The position numbers and the translations under genes are program-made. Below the pieces are notes generated by a model. The model did not search any database. It worked only from the letters and a program-made list of their open reading frames with translations, and had not been told where the DNA came from. Positions 55,952 to 64,000 of a DNA stretch of 64,000 bases are shown piece by piece (the stretch's first letter is position 1; every line of letters begins with the position of its first letter). Source of the stretch: Xanthomonas rydalmerensis. Lineage in GTDB: Bacteria; Pseudomonadota; Gammaproteobacteria; Xanthomonadales; Xanthomonadaceae. The DNA is taken from assembly GCF_033170385.1 (NCBI RefSeq), contig NZ_CP126170.1, forward strand, positions 2,566,001-2,630,000. The letters run 5' to 3'.

Positions 55952-58600
55952 ATGCCCACGACGTCCTCCGCACGCCCGAGCAGTGTCGCCACCCGCCTGA
56001 TGCTGGGCGTGGCCGCGATCGCCCTGCTGTGCTTCGGCATTACCGCCGCCATCATCTACGCCCGCAGCAGCTCCGCCCTGCTCGCTTCCGCCAAGGTCGG
56101 CATGACCGATACCGCGCGCCTGGAATCCGAGCGCATCGGCAATACCATCGGCGCATCCGCCGTCTCCAACCAGGCGCTGGCCAATGCCCTGCTCGCCCAG
56201 CGCGGCCAGGACAAGGCGCGCGACCTGTTCAGCGAGAGCCTGCGCCGCGAACTGCAGCAGCACCCCGACTGGACCGGCCTGGGCACGCTGTGGGAACCGC
56301 AGGCGCTGGACGGCAAGGACGCGGACTACGCCAACAGCGCCGGCCACGACGCCAGCGGCCGCTACATGGTGTACTGGTCCTGGCAGAATGGGAAACTCGT
56401 GCGCGATCCGCTGCACGATTACGAGGTGGCCGGGGCCGGCGACTGGTACCTGAATCCGCGCAAGCTGCTGCGGCCGACCGTCGCCGAACCCTACGACTAC
56501 GAGATCGCCGGACAGAAGGTACTGATGACCACGGTCAGCACGCCGATCCTGGAAGACGGCAAGTTCCTGGGCGTGGTCACCACCGATTTCGGCCTGGCCG
56601 CGCTGCAGCAGCGCGTCGCCAAGCTGCGTCCGCTTGGCGCCGGCCACGTGCGCCTGCTCTCGCCCGGCGGCGCCATCGTCGCCGATCGCGACCCAGCGCT
56701 GGTCGGCAAGAAGTTGCAGGATCCGGCCACCCGTGCCTTGCTGGCCGACATCGCCCAGGGCAAGACCGTCAGCCGCGACAGCGTCGATCCGCAGACCGGC
56801 GCCACCGACGTGGAAGTGTATGTGCCGCTGCAGATCGGCCAGGCCCAGGAACGCTTCGCGCTGGGCGTGGCGGTGCCGAAGGCGGTGCTGATGGCGCAGG
56901 CGCGCAACCTGCTGTGGACCATCGCCGCAGTCGGCCTGTGCGCCGCGCTGCTGCTCAGCGGCGGCCTCTACCTGCTGCTGCGGCGGCTGGTGGTCACGCC
57001 CTTGGCCAGCGCAGTGGAGGTGTCCAGCGCGGTCGCCGCCGGGCGACTGGACAGCCGCATCCAGTATGCGCGCAACGACGAACTGGGCCAGTTGCTGGGA
57101 TCGCTGCAGCGCATGCAGCAGCAGCTGCGCGCGGTGCTCGACGCACAGAAGGAAATGGCCGAGCGCCACGATGCCGGCCAGATCAGCTACCGCATGGACG
57201 AGAGCGCCTTCCCCGGCGACTACGGGCGCATGGTTCGCGACAGCAATGCACTGGCCGCCTCGCACATCGCGGTCAAGCTGCGCCTGGCGCAGATCATGGG
57301 CCGCTACGCCATCGGCGACCTGTCCGAGGACATGGACCGCCTGCCCGGCGAGAAGGCCGTGCTCACCGAGACGATGGACACGGCCAAGCGCAACCTGACC
57401 GCGATGAACAGCGAGATCAAGCACCTGGCCGGCGCCGCCGCGGCCGGCGACTTCAGCGTGCGTGGCGATACCGAACGCTTCCAGTACGACTTCCGCCTGA
57501 TGGTCGACAGCCTCAACCAGCTGATGGCCACCGCCGACGGCAACCTGCAGGCGCTGTCCACGCTGTTGAAGGCCATCGCCGCTGGCGACCTGACCGCGCG
57601 CATGCACGGCGATTTCCAGGGCGTGTTCGCGACCATGCGCGACGACGCCAATGCCACCACCGAGCAACTGGCAGCGATCGTCGCGCGCATCCAGACCGCC
57701 GCGGCCAGCATCAACGGCGCCGCGGCCGAGATCGCCGCCGGCAACGACGACCTGTCGCGCCGCACCGAGCAGCAGGCGGCCAGCCTGGAAGAGACGGCCG
57801 CCTCGATGGAGGAGCTGACCTCCACCGTCAAGCAGAACGCCGAGCACGCACGCCAGGCCAACCAGCTCGCAACCGGCGCGGCCTCGGTCGCCTCGCAGGG
57901 CGGCAGACTGGCCAGCGAGGTCTCGGAGAAGATGCACGGCATCGAGACCTCCTCGAAGAGGATCGCCGACATCATTTCGGTGATAGACGGTATCGCCTTC
58001 CAGACCAACATCCTGGCGCTCAACGCCGCGGTGGAAGCGGCGCGCGCCGGCGAACAGGGCCGCGGCTTCGCCGTCGTGGCCAGCGAAGTGCGCACCCTCG
58101 CCCAGCGTTCGTCGAACGCGGCGAAGGAGATCAAGACCCTGATCGACGATTCGGTCGAGCGCGTCGCCGAAGGCGTGGCGCTGGTCGATCAGGCCGGCAG
58201 CACGATGCAGGAGATCGTCGCCTCGGTGCAGCGCGTCACCGACATCATGGGCGAGATTTCCGCGGCCTCGCAGGAGCAGTCCGCCGGCATCGAGCAGGTC
58301 AACCAGACCATCACCCAGATGGACGAGGCCACCCAGCAGAACGCCGCGCTGGTCGAGGAAGCCACCGCCGCGGCGCGCTCGATGGAAGACCAGGCCGGCC
58401 AGCTCAATCAGGCCGTGGCCCTGTTCAAGCTCGAGACCAGCACCGGGGTGGCGATCGCTGCGCCGGCGCCCGCGCGCCGCCCTGCGTCGCCCGCGCCGGC
58501 CACAGCGGCGGCCACGCCGCGGCGGCCGGCCGCGACGCCGTTGCAGGCGGTCCCGCGCGCGACCGCGTCGACCGACGACGCGCAGTGGCAGGAGTTCTGA
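55952..58600 (+). CDS. Methyl-accepting chemotaxis protein MCP4 with dCache-type sensor
   Basis: An 882-residue receptor. TM1 near 16-37 is followed by a ~280-residue periplasmic domain of double-Cache type ([37 protein letters not shown]), then TM2, HAMP units and the signalling hairpin. The tail ends QWQEF. Cache domains bind small metabolites such as amino or organic acids; the ligand is not readable here. It has its own sigma-28 promoter. Confidence 0.94.
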   Translation: MPTTSSARPSSVATRLMLGVAAIALLCFGITAAIIYARSSSALLASAKVGMTDTARLESERIGNTIGASAVSNQALANALLAQRGQDKARDLFSESLRRELQQHPDWTGLGTLWEPQALDGKDADYANSAGHDASGRYMVYWSWQNGKLVRDPLHDYEVAGAGDWYLNPRKLLRPTVAEPYDYEIAGQKVLMTTVSTPILEDGKFLGVVTTDFGLAALQQRVAKLRPLGAGHVRLLSPGGAIVADRDPALVGKKLQDPATRALLADIAQGKTVSRDSVDPQTGATDVEVYVPLQIGQAQERFALGVAVPKAVLMAQARNLLWTIAAVGLCAALLLSGGLYLLLRRLVVTPLASAVEVSSAVAAGRLDSRIQYARNDELGQLLGSLQRMQQQLRAVLDAQKEMAERHDAGQISYRMDESAFPGDYGRMVRDSNALAASHIAVKLRLAQIMGRYAIGDLSEDMDRLPGEKAVLTETMDTAKRNLTAMNSEIKHLAGAAAAGDFSVRGDTERFQYDFRLMVDSLNQLMATADGNLQALSTLLKAIAAGDLTARMHGDFQGVFATMRDDANATTEQLAAIVARIQTAAASINGAAAEIAAGNDDLSRRTEQQAASLEETAASMEELTSTVKQNAEHARQANQLATGAASVASQGGRLASEVSEKMHGIETSSKRIADIISVIDGIAFQTNILALNAAVEAARAGEQGRGFAVVASEVRTLAQRSSNAAKEIKTLIDDSVERVAEGVALVDQAGSTMQEIVASVQRVTDIMGEISAASQEQSAGIEQVNQTITQMDEATQQNAALVEEATAAARSMEDQAGQLNQAVALFKLETSTGVAIAAPAPARRPASPAPATAAATPRRPAATPLQAVPRATASTDDAQWQEF

Positions 58601-58702
58601 GCCGCACCTCGACCCACTCCCGCGAGCGCCTTGCGCGCTTCGCGGTCCGGCCGCCTGGCTCCTGGTCACGGCGGCCGCAGAGCGCTTAGCGCGTCACGCT
58701 CG

Positions 58703-58729
58703 TAAAGAAAGTGTATTCAGGGTCGATAT
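58703..58729 (+). promoter_or_regulatory. Sigma-28 promoter of the beta-barrel gene and MCP5
   Basis: TAAA at 58703-58706, 15 bp, GTCGATAT at 58722-58729: perfect -35 and six of eight -10 positions, roughly 100 bp before the outer-membrane protein gene. Confidence 0.8.
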
Positions 58730-58836
58730 AGAAAGCGGAACTGCCATGCCATGGGCGCCGCGACAGGCGTGCCCCGGCGCCGGCCGCATTGCGCCCGGCC
58801 CCACGGTTCCGACCGAACCGCCAATGGGAGCCGCAC

Positions 58837-59598
58837 ATGAAGCTACGCGTCATCGCCAGTTGTCTGACCTTGTGCGGCCTCGCCGGCCTGGCGCACGCCG
58901 AGGTCGAACCGATCGCCACCGATCGCCCCGACTTCGTCGAATCCAGCCTCACCGTCGGCGACCGGCGCCTGCAGGTGGAAACCAGCGTGGCCTGGGAACG
59001 CGATGGCGATGTCGATGGCTACACCACACCGACCCTGTTCCGCTACGGCATCGGCCCGACCTGGGAACTACGCGTGGAGACCGATGGCTGGCAGACGGTC
59101 GACGTCCCGGTCGGCGACGATGTCTCCGGCTTTTCCGACATTTCGCTCGGGCTCAAGCATCACCTTGCCAGCGAGATCGGCGGCGCCTCGCTGGCCTGGC
59201 TGCTGCACGTGGACCTGCCCAGCGGCGCACGCGACGTGCGCGGCAGCGGCGCCCGCCCCTCGTTCCGCCTGGTGGCCGAATGGGAACTCAGCGACAGCGT
59301 TTCGCTGGGGATGATGCCCGGCGTGATCCGCGACGAAGGCGACGGCGGGCATCGCTACACCGCCGGCATCTTCGGCGTGGTGCTGGGCAAGGCCTGGACC
59401 GACCGCAGCCGCTCGTTCGTGGAGTTGGCGCTACCGCAGATCGCCCATGCCGACGACGGCGGCACCATCGCCCTGCTCGACGTCGGCTCGGCCTGGCTGC
59501 TCAGCCAGGACGTGCAATTGGACGTGGTGTACAGCCGCGGCCTCAACGACCGTTCGCCGGACCACGCGCTCGGCGCGGGCCTGTCCTTCCGTTTCTGA
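58837..59598 (+). CDS. Outer-membrane beta-barrel protein (phenol MetA-type transporter family)
   Basis: A 253-residue exported protein. The signal peptide ends LAHA-EVEP near residue 21. The mature start ([20 protein letters not shown]) and alternating beta-strand pattern fit the family annotated as MetA-pathway phenol degradation transporter, and the terminal Phe (SFRF) is the usual BAM signal. ATG 58837 has GGGAG upstream. It follows a sigma-28 box and lies 13 bp before MCP5, so it is co-expressed with motility genes; substrate and function are unknown. Confidence 0.78.
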   Translation: MKLRVIASCLTLCGLAGLAHAEVEPIATDRPDFVESSLTVGDRRLQVETSVAWERDGDVDGYTTPTLFRYGIGPTWELRVETDGWQTVDVPVGDDVSGFSDISLGLKHHLASEIGGASLAWLLHVDLPSGARDVRGSGARPSFRLVAEWELSDSVSLGMMPGVIRDEGDGGHRYTAGIFGVVLGKAWTDRSRSFVELALPQIAHADDGGTIALLDVGSAWLLSQDVQLDVVYSRGLNDRSPDHALGAGLSFRF

Positions 59599-59611
59599 TC
59601 GGGCCACACCG

Positions 59612-61987
59612 ATGAAAATCATGCATATGCTCGGGATCCTGGTGCTGGTGGCGGTGCTCGCCCTGCTCGCCCTGGGCGGGGTCGGCTACACCGCGCAGCA
59701 AGGGCTGCTGCGCTCGGTCGCGGCACAGGTCACCTCCTCGGACGCGCTGCGCAACCACATGCAGGCCGACATGATGCACGACGCCCTGCGGGGCGACGTC
59801 ACCGCCGCCTTGCTGGCGGCGGCACGGCAGGATGCGGACGGGGTCAAGGCCGCGCGCGCCTCGCTGGGGGAACACGCCGGCGAATTCCGCAAGGCGCTGG
59901 ACGACAACCAGAAGCTGCCGCTGGACGGCGCCTTACGCGCGCAACTGGATGCCGCCGGGCCTGCACTGCAGCGCTACATCGCCGCCGCCGACAAGGTGGT
60001 GACGCTGGCCGAGACCCAGGGCGACAGCAGCGCCGCCTATGCCGATTTCACCGCGCAGTTCGCGCGGCTGGAAACCGAGATGGACACGATCAGCGACCGC
60101 ATCCTGGCGCTGAACGAGCAGAGTCGCACCGCCGCCGAACAGCAGAGCCAGCGCGCCACCTGGCAGCAGACCGGCGCGGTGCTGCTCGCCGTGTTGTGCC
60201 TGGGCGCCGCCGCGGCCTGGATCCTGCGCTCGGTCGCGCAGTTGCTCGGCGGCGAGCCGCGGGTGGCGATGGACGCCGCCCAGCACATCGCCGAAGGCCG
60301 CCTGGACCAGCCCATCCCGGTCGCGGCCAAGCACGGCCGCAGCCTGATGGCGGCGCTGGCGCGGATGCAGCGCGAACTGCGCGAGCGCATCGAACGCGAG
60401 CGCAGCGTCGCCGCCGAGAACCTGCGCATCCGCACCGCGCTGGACAACGCGTCCACCGGCATGTACATCGCCGATCCCGACCTGACCATCATCTACGCCA
60501 ATACCGCGCTGCAGACCTTGCTGCAGACCCACGCCGAGGACATCCGCGCCTGCGCGCCGGCATTCGACCGCGCCGCGTCGCTGTTGGGCCAGTCGGTGAC
60601 GTTGCTGGAAGTCGGCAATGCGCAGGACGCGGAGATCTACCAGCGGCTGGACCGGCAGGGCGCGGCGCAGCGCGAGGTGCGCTATCGCGAGGTCTGCATC
60701 GCGCAGGAGATCTCCGCCATCCGCAACGCCGAGGGCGCCCACATGGGCTTCGTCTGCGAATGGCGCGATCGCACCGCCGAGACCCGGGTGGAAGCGGAAG
60801 TGGCCGCGGTGGTACGCAGCGCCGCCGCCGGCGACCTGTCGCAGCGCATCGACCGCACCGGCAAGCAGGGCTTCTTCCTGATGCTGGCGCAGCAGCTCAA
60901 CGGCTTGCTCGACGCCAACGCGATCAGCATCGCCGAGGTCTCGCGGCTGCTCAGCGCGCTGGCCGATGGCGACCTCGGCGCGCGCATGCACGGCGACTTC
61001 CACGGCATCTTCGCCACCATGCGCGACGACGCCAACGGCACCGCCGAGCGCCTGGCCGACATCGTCGGCCGCATCCAGCGCGCCGCCGGCGACATCCACA
61101 GCGCCGCCACCGAGATCGCCCAGGGCAACAGCGACCTGTCGCAGCGCACCGAGCAGCAGGCCGCCAGCCTGGAAGAAACCGCCGCCTCGATGGAAGAGCT
61201 GACCGCCACCGTCAAGCAGAACGCCGAGCATGCGCGCCAGGCCAACCAGCTCGCCGCCGGCGCCGCCGCGGTCGCCTCGCAAGGCGGCGCGGTGGTCGGC
61301 CAGGTGGTCGACACCATGAGCGGCATCGAGACGGCTTCGAAGAAGATCGCCGACATCATCTCGGTGATCGACGGCATCGCCTTCCAGACCAACATCCTGG
61401 CCCTCAACGCCGCGGTGGAAGCCGCACGTGCCGGCGAACAGGGCCGCGGTTTCGCCGTGGTCGCCAGCGAGGTGCGGGTGCTGGCGCAACGCTCGGCCAG
61501 CGCCGCCAAGGAGATCAAGGGCCTGATCGACGACTCGGTCGACCGGGTCGCCACCGGCGCGGAACTGGTGCAGCGCGCAGGCCAGACCATGCAGGAGATC
61601 GTGGCCTCGGTGGGCCGGGTGACCGACATCATGAGCGAGATCTCCTCCGCCTCGCAGGAGCAGTCCGCCGGCATCGAGCAGGTCAACCGCACGGTGACGC
61701 AGATGGACGAGAGTACCCAGCAGAATGCCGCGCTGGTCGAGGAAGCCACTGCCGCGGCACGGTCGATGGAGGACCAGGCGGCGCAACTGAGCGACGCGGT
61801 GGCGGTGTTCCGGCTGGAACAGCAGGCCACGCGCAGCGCGGCCCCCGCGACGGCGTCCGTCGCGGCAGCGGCGCCGGCACAGGCGACGGCGACGGCGACG
61901 GCGACCACAGTCAGGCACGCGCCGCAGGCGAATGCCCAGGCGATCGCCGACGCGATCGGCACGCAATGGCAGCCGCTGTCCGCGTAG
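59612..61987 (+). CDS. Chemotaxis receptor MCP5 with cytoplasmic PAS domain
   Basis: A 791-residue receptor. TM1 is near residues 5-24, a helical periplasmic domain follows ([20 protein letters not shown]), then TM2 near 190-205 and a PAS domain at about 275-380 ([20 protein letters not shown]) before HAMP-like units and the signalling hairpin ([18 protein letters not shown]). The C terminus is TQWQPLSA, without the xWxEF tether of the other receptors. The PAS domain could sense redox or a cofactor. It is the second gene of the sigma-28 operon beginning with the beta-barrel. Confidence 0.92.
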   Translation: MKIMHMLGILVLVAVLALLALGGVGYTAQQGLLRSVAAQVTSSDALRNHMQADMMHDALRGDVTAALLAAARQDADGVKAARASLGEHAGEFRKALDDNQKLPLDGALRAQLDAAGPALQRYIAAADKVVTLAETQGDSSAAYADFTAQFARLETEMDTISDRILALNEQSRTAAEQQSQRATWQQTGAVLLAVLCLGAAAAWILRSVAQLLGGEPRVAMDAAQHIAEGRLDQPIPVAAKHGRSLMAALARMQRELRERIERERSVAAENLRIRTALDNASTGMYIADPDLTIIYANTALQTLLQTHAEDIRACAPAFDRAASLLGQSVTLLEVGNAQDAEIYQRLDRQGAAQREVRYREVCIAQEISAIRNAEGAHMGFVCEWRDRTAETRVEAEVAAVVRSAAAGDLSQRIDRTGKQGFFLMLAQQLNGLLDANAISIAEVSRLLSALADGDLGARMHGDFHGIFATMRDDANGTAERLADIVGRIQRAAGDIHSAATEIAQGNSDLSQRTEQQAASLEETAASMEELTATVKQNAEHARQANQLAAGAAAVASQGGAVVGQVVDTMSGIETASKKIADIISVIDGIAFQTNILALNAAVEAARAGEQGRGFAVVASEVRVLAQRSASAAKEIKGLIDDSVDRVATGAELVQRAGQTMQEIVASVGRVTDIMSEISSASQEQSAGIEQVNRTVTQMDESTQQNAALVEEATAAARSMEDQAAQLSDAVAVFRLEQQATRSAAPATASVAAAAPAQATATATATTVRHAPQANAQAIADAIGTQWQPLSA

Positions 61988-62045
61988 GGAACTGAATTAG
62001 ACAGCGTCGGGAATCGTCTTACGACCAACGACGTATCGAGTATTG

Positions 62046-62080
62046 CGCCGTCACGCCGATATTACATTCGGGTGACGGCG
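62046..62080. promoter_or_regulatory. Inverted repeat around a GCCGATAT box before MCP6
   Basis: CGCCGTCAC at 62046-62054 and its exact complement GTGACGGCG at 62072-62080 flank GCCGATAT (62055-62062), a plausible sigma-28 -10 element whose -35 (TCGA at 62036-62039) is weak. This could be an operator overlapping a promoter or a hairpin terminating MCP5 transcripts. Confidence 0.5.
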
Positions 62081-62225
62081 GATCATGTTGTACAGCAAGG
62101 CACTGGTTTTTCCTCTCTTCGCTTTCTGACTGCCACGCCCACCACTCCGGTCGCACAGATGCCACCGGAACCCGTAGGGAAAAGGACCTGGACGTCCCAG
62201 GGACATCGTCAACGAAGAGGTCGGC

Positions 62226-64000
62226 ATGAATTCCTTTCTGCAACGCTACAACGTGGGACGCCGGCTCGGTGGCGCCTTCGGCCTGCTGATCCTGCTGTCC
62301 TGCCTGCTGGTCGCCGCCGGCACGGTCTCCATGTCGCGCGCCCAGACCGAGCTGGATCAGATCGTCAAGAAGAACGTCGAGAAGACCCGCATCAGCAACG
62401 ACATGCTCGACGCCAACAACAAGATCCTTGGCGCGCTGGGTACCCTGGCGATGGTGACCAGCGACGCACTCAACCAGCAGGCACTGGCCGAGGTCAAGAA
62501 GAACCGTCAGCGCTACACCGAATTGCGCGCCGAGCTGGACAAGTTTCCTCCGTCCGCGAAAGGCAAAGTGCTGCGTGCCAAGATCGACGCGGCACGGGCG
62601 ACAGCACGCGCATTGAACGACCAGGTCATTGCGCTCTCGCTGGCAGATCGCAACGACGAAGCGCAAGCGCTGCTGATCAACCGCTCGCGCCCTGCCACCC
62701 TGGCCTGGAACGGCTACATCCGCGAGAACGTGGACCTGCAGAACGAGCAATTGCAGGCCGCCTACGCCAAGGCGACGCAGGCCATCACCAATGGCCGCAA
62801 TCTGCTGATCGCCGGCGGCATCATGGTACTGCTCGCCAGCAGCCTGCTGGGGTGGACGATCACCCGCAGTCTGACCCAGCCGCTGAACCGTGCCACCCGC
62901 GCCGCCGAGGCCATCGCAAGCGGGCGCCTGGACAACGACGTCGCCACCGACATGCGCGACGAACCGGGGCGGTTGCTGAATGCCATGCACGCCATGCAGA
63001 CGCAATTGCGTAACTTGCTCCAGGCACAGGAAGAGATGGCGCGCCGCCACGAGCTCGGCGAGATCAGCTACCGCATGGACGAGGGCGCGTTCATGGGCGA
63101 CTACGCACGCATGGTCCACGACGCGAACAAGATGGTCGCCGATCACATCGCGGTGAAAATGCAGACCGTTCACCTGATCGAACGCTACGCGATCGGCGAC
63201 CTTTCCCAGGACATGCCGCAGCTGCCCGGCGAGAAGGCCACCATCACCACGGCGATGGCTGCAGTGAAGGGCAATTTGATGCGCATGAGTGGCGAGATCA
63301 ACCAACTCGCTGCCGCGGCCCTGGCCGGCAATTTCGCCGCGCGCGGAGACACGGTGCACTTCCAGTACGATTTCCGCGCCATCGTCGAGAGCCTCAATCA
63401 ATTGATGGCCACCGCCGACGGCAACCTGCAGGCGTTGTCGCGGATGCTGCAATCCATCGCCGCCGGCGATCTGACCGCACGCATGCATGGCGACTTCCAC
63501 GGCGTGTTCGCCAGAATGCGCGACGATGCCAATACCACCGCCGAACAGTTGGCCACGATCGTCGGCCGCATCCAGACCGCGGCGGTGAGCATCAATGCCG
63601 CCGCCACCGAGATCGCCGCCGGCAACGACGACCTGTCGCGCCGCACCGAGCAGCAGGCCGCCAGTCTGGAAGAGACCGCCGCGTCGATGGAAGAACTGAC
63701 CTCCACGGTCAAGCAGAACGCCGAACACGCCCGCCAGGCCAACCAGTTGGCGGTGGGTGCGGCCTCGGTGGCTTCGCAAGGCGGTAACGTGGTCGGCCAG
63801 GTGGTCGAAACCATGAGCGGTATCCAGGCCTCGTCGAAGAAGATCGCCGACATCATCAGCGTCATCGATGGCATCGCCTTCCAGACCAACATCCTCGCGC
63901 TCAACGCAGCGGTGGAAGCCGCCCGTGCCGGCGACCAGGGCCGCGGCTTCGCCGTGGTCGCCACCGAAGTGCGTACCCTGGCGCAGCGCTCGGCCGGCGC
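62226..64000 (+). CDS. Methyl-accepting chemotaxis protein MCP6, 5' part
   Basis: A receptor running off the window; 591 codons are visible. TM1 near 14-35, a four-helix-type periplasmic domain and TM2 near 190-215 are followed by HAMP-like units and the start of the signalling hairpin ([20 protein letters not shown]). The opening [11 protein letters not shown] matches MCP1 and MCP2 ([11 protein letters not shown]), and periplasmic parts are distantly related. GAGGTCGG precedes ATG 62226. The C-terminal tether cannot be judged. Confidence 0.92.
   Translation, partial: MNSFLQRYNVGRRLGGAFGLLILLSCLLVAAGTVSMSRAQTELDQIVKKNVEKTRISNDMLDANNKILGALGTLAMVTSDALNQQALAEVKKNRQRYTELRAELDKFPPSAKGKVLRAKIDAARATARALNDQVIALSLADRNDEAQALLINRSRPATLAWNGYIRENVDLQNEQLQAAYAKATQAITNGRNLLIAGGIMVLLASSLLGWTITRSLTQPLNRATRAAEAIASGRLDNDVATDMRDEPGRLLNAMHAMQTQLRNLLQAQEEMARRHELGEISYRMDEGAFMGDYARMVHDANKMVADHIAVKMQTVHLIERYAIGDLSQDMPQLPGEKATITTAMAAVKGNLMRMSGEINQLAAAALAGNFAARGDTVHFQYDFRAIVESLNQLMATADGNLQALSRMLQSIAAGDLTARMHGDFHGVFARMRDDANTTAEQLATIVGRIQTAAVSINAAATEIAAGNDDLSRRTEQQAASLEETAASMEELTSTVKQNAEHARQANQLAVGAASVASQGGNVVGQVVETMSGIQASSKKIADIISVIDGIAFQTNILALNAAVEAARAGDQGRGFAVVATEVRTLAQRSAG

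Overview
The window is a high-GC (I estimate high 60s percent) chromosomal segment in which every recognised gene lies on the plus strand. Gene content and order (rpoN-vemR-fleQ, a ten-gene flagellin-modification block, fliE to fliR, flhB-flhA-flhF-flhG-fliA, cheYZA, motCD-parA-CheW, STAS-cheY-cheA, then a row of chemoreceptors) fit Xanthomonas or a close relative in Xanthomonadaceae. The intergenic repeats fit too: 'GTAGGAGCGGCTTCAGCCGC'-type palindromes and 7-bp-period GGGGATT/GGGAATC arrays. I see no tRNA, rRNA, transposase or CRISPR array.

Layout. 1-3106: 3' end of rpoN, the single-domain regulator vemR and the sigma-54 enhancer-binding master regulator fleQ. 3398-14944: sugar aminotransferase, acyl carrier protein, KAS III, two paralogous SDR reductases, two left-handed beta-helix transferases flanking a Rieske oxygenase, an FkbM methyltransferase and a three-module glycosyltransferase; together these look like a pathway that builds and attaches an acylated amino sugar on flagellin. 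15199-27362: basal body, export and switch genes fliE-fliR, interrupted between fliQ and fliR by an 850-bp repeat island. 27598-30498: a periplasmic-propeller GGDEF protein. 30601-37234: flhB, flhA, flhF, flhG, fliA. 37254-47076: two chemotaxis kinase modules around a MotC/MotD stator and a ParA/CheW-like array-positioning pair. 47077-64000: a decayed chemoreceptor remnant and six intact or partial methyl-accepting chemotaxis proteins (MCPs), one preceded by an outer-membrane beta-barrel gene.

Regulation can be partly read from the DNA. GG-N10-GC sigma-54 boxes precede the aminotransferase, the glycosyltransferase, fliE, fliL and flhB, matching FleQ/RpoN control of the middle flagellar tier. 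TAAA-N15-GCCGATAA-like FliA (sigma-28) boxes precede flhG (inside the 3' end of flhF), motC (apparently leaderless), the STAS-cheY-cheA operon, MCP1, MCP3, MCP4 and the beta-barrel-MCP5 pair, matching the late tier. Many neighbouring genes overlap as ATGA or GTGA, indicating translational coupling.

Less ordinary elements are the Rieske oxygenase and paired beta-helix transferases in the modification block, the five perfect-phase 35-residue repeats in the CheW-like protein next to ParA, the fliQ/fliR repeat island with shifted codon use in fliQ, quadruplex-prone arrays bracketing intergenic regions before flhF and motC, and the sigma-28-driven beta-barrel gene joined to a PAS-containing chemoreceptor. 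All functional calls come from reading motifs and context; no database search was run.
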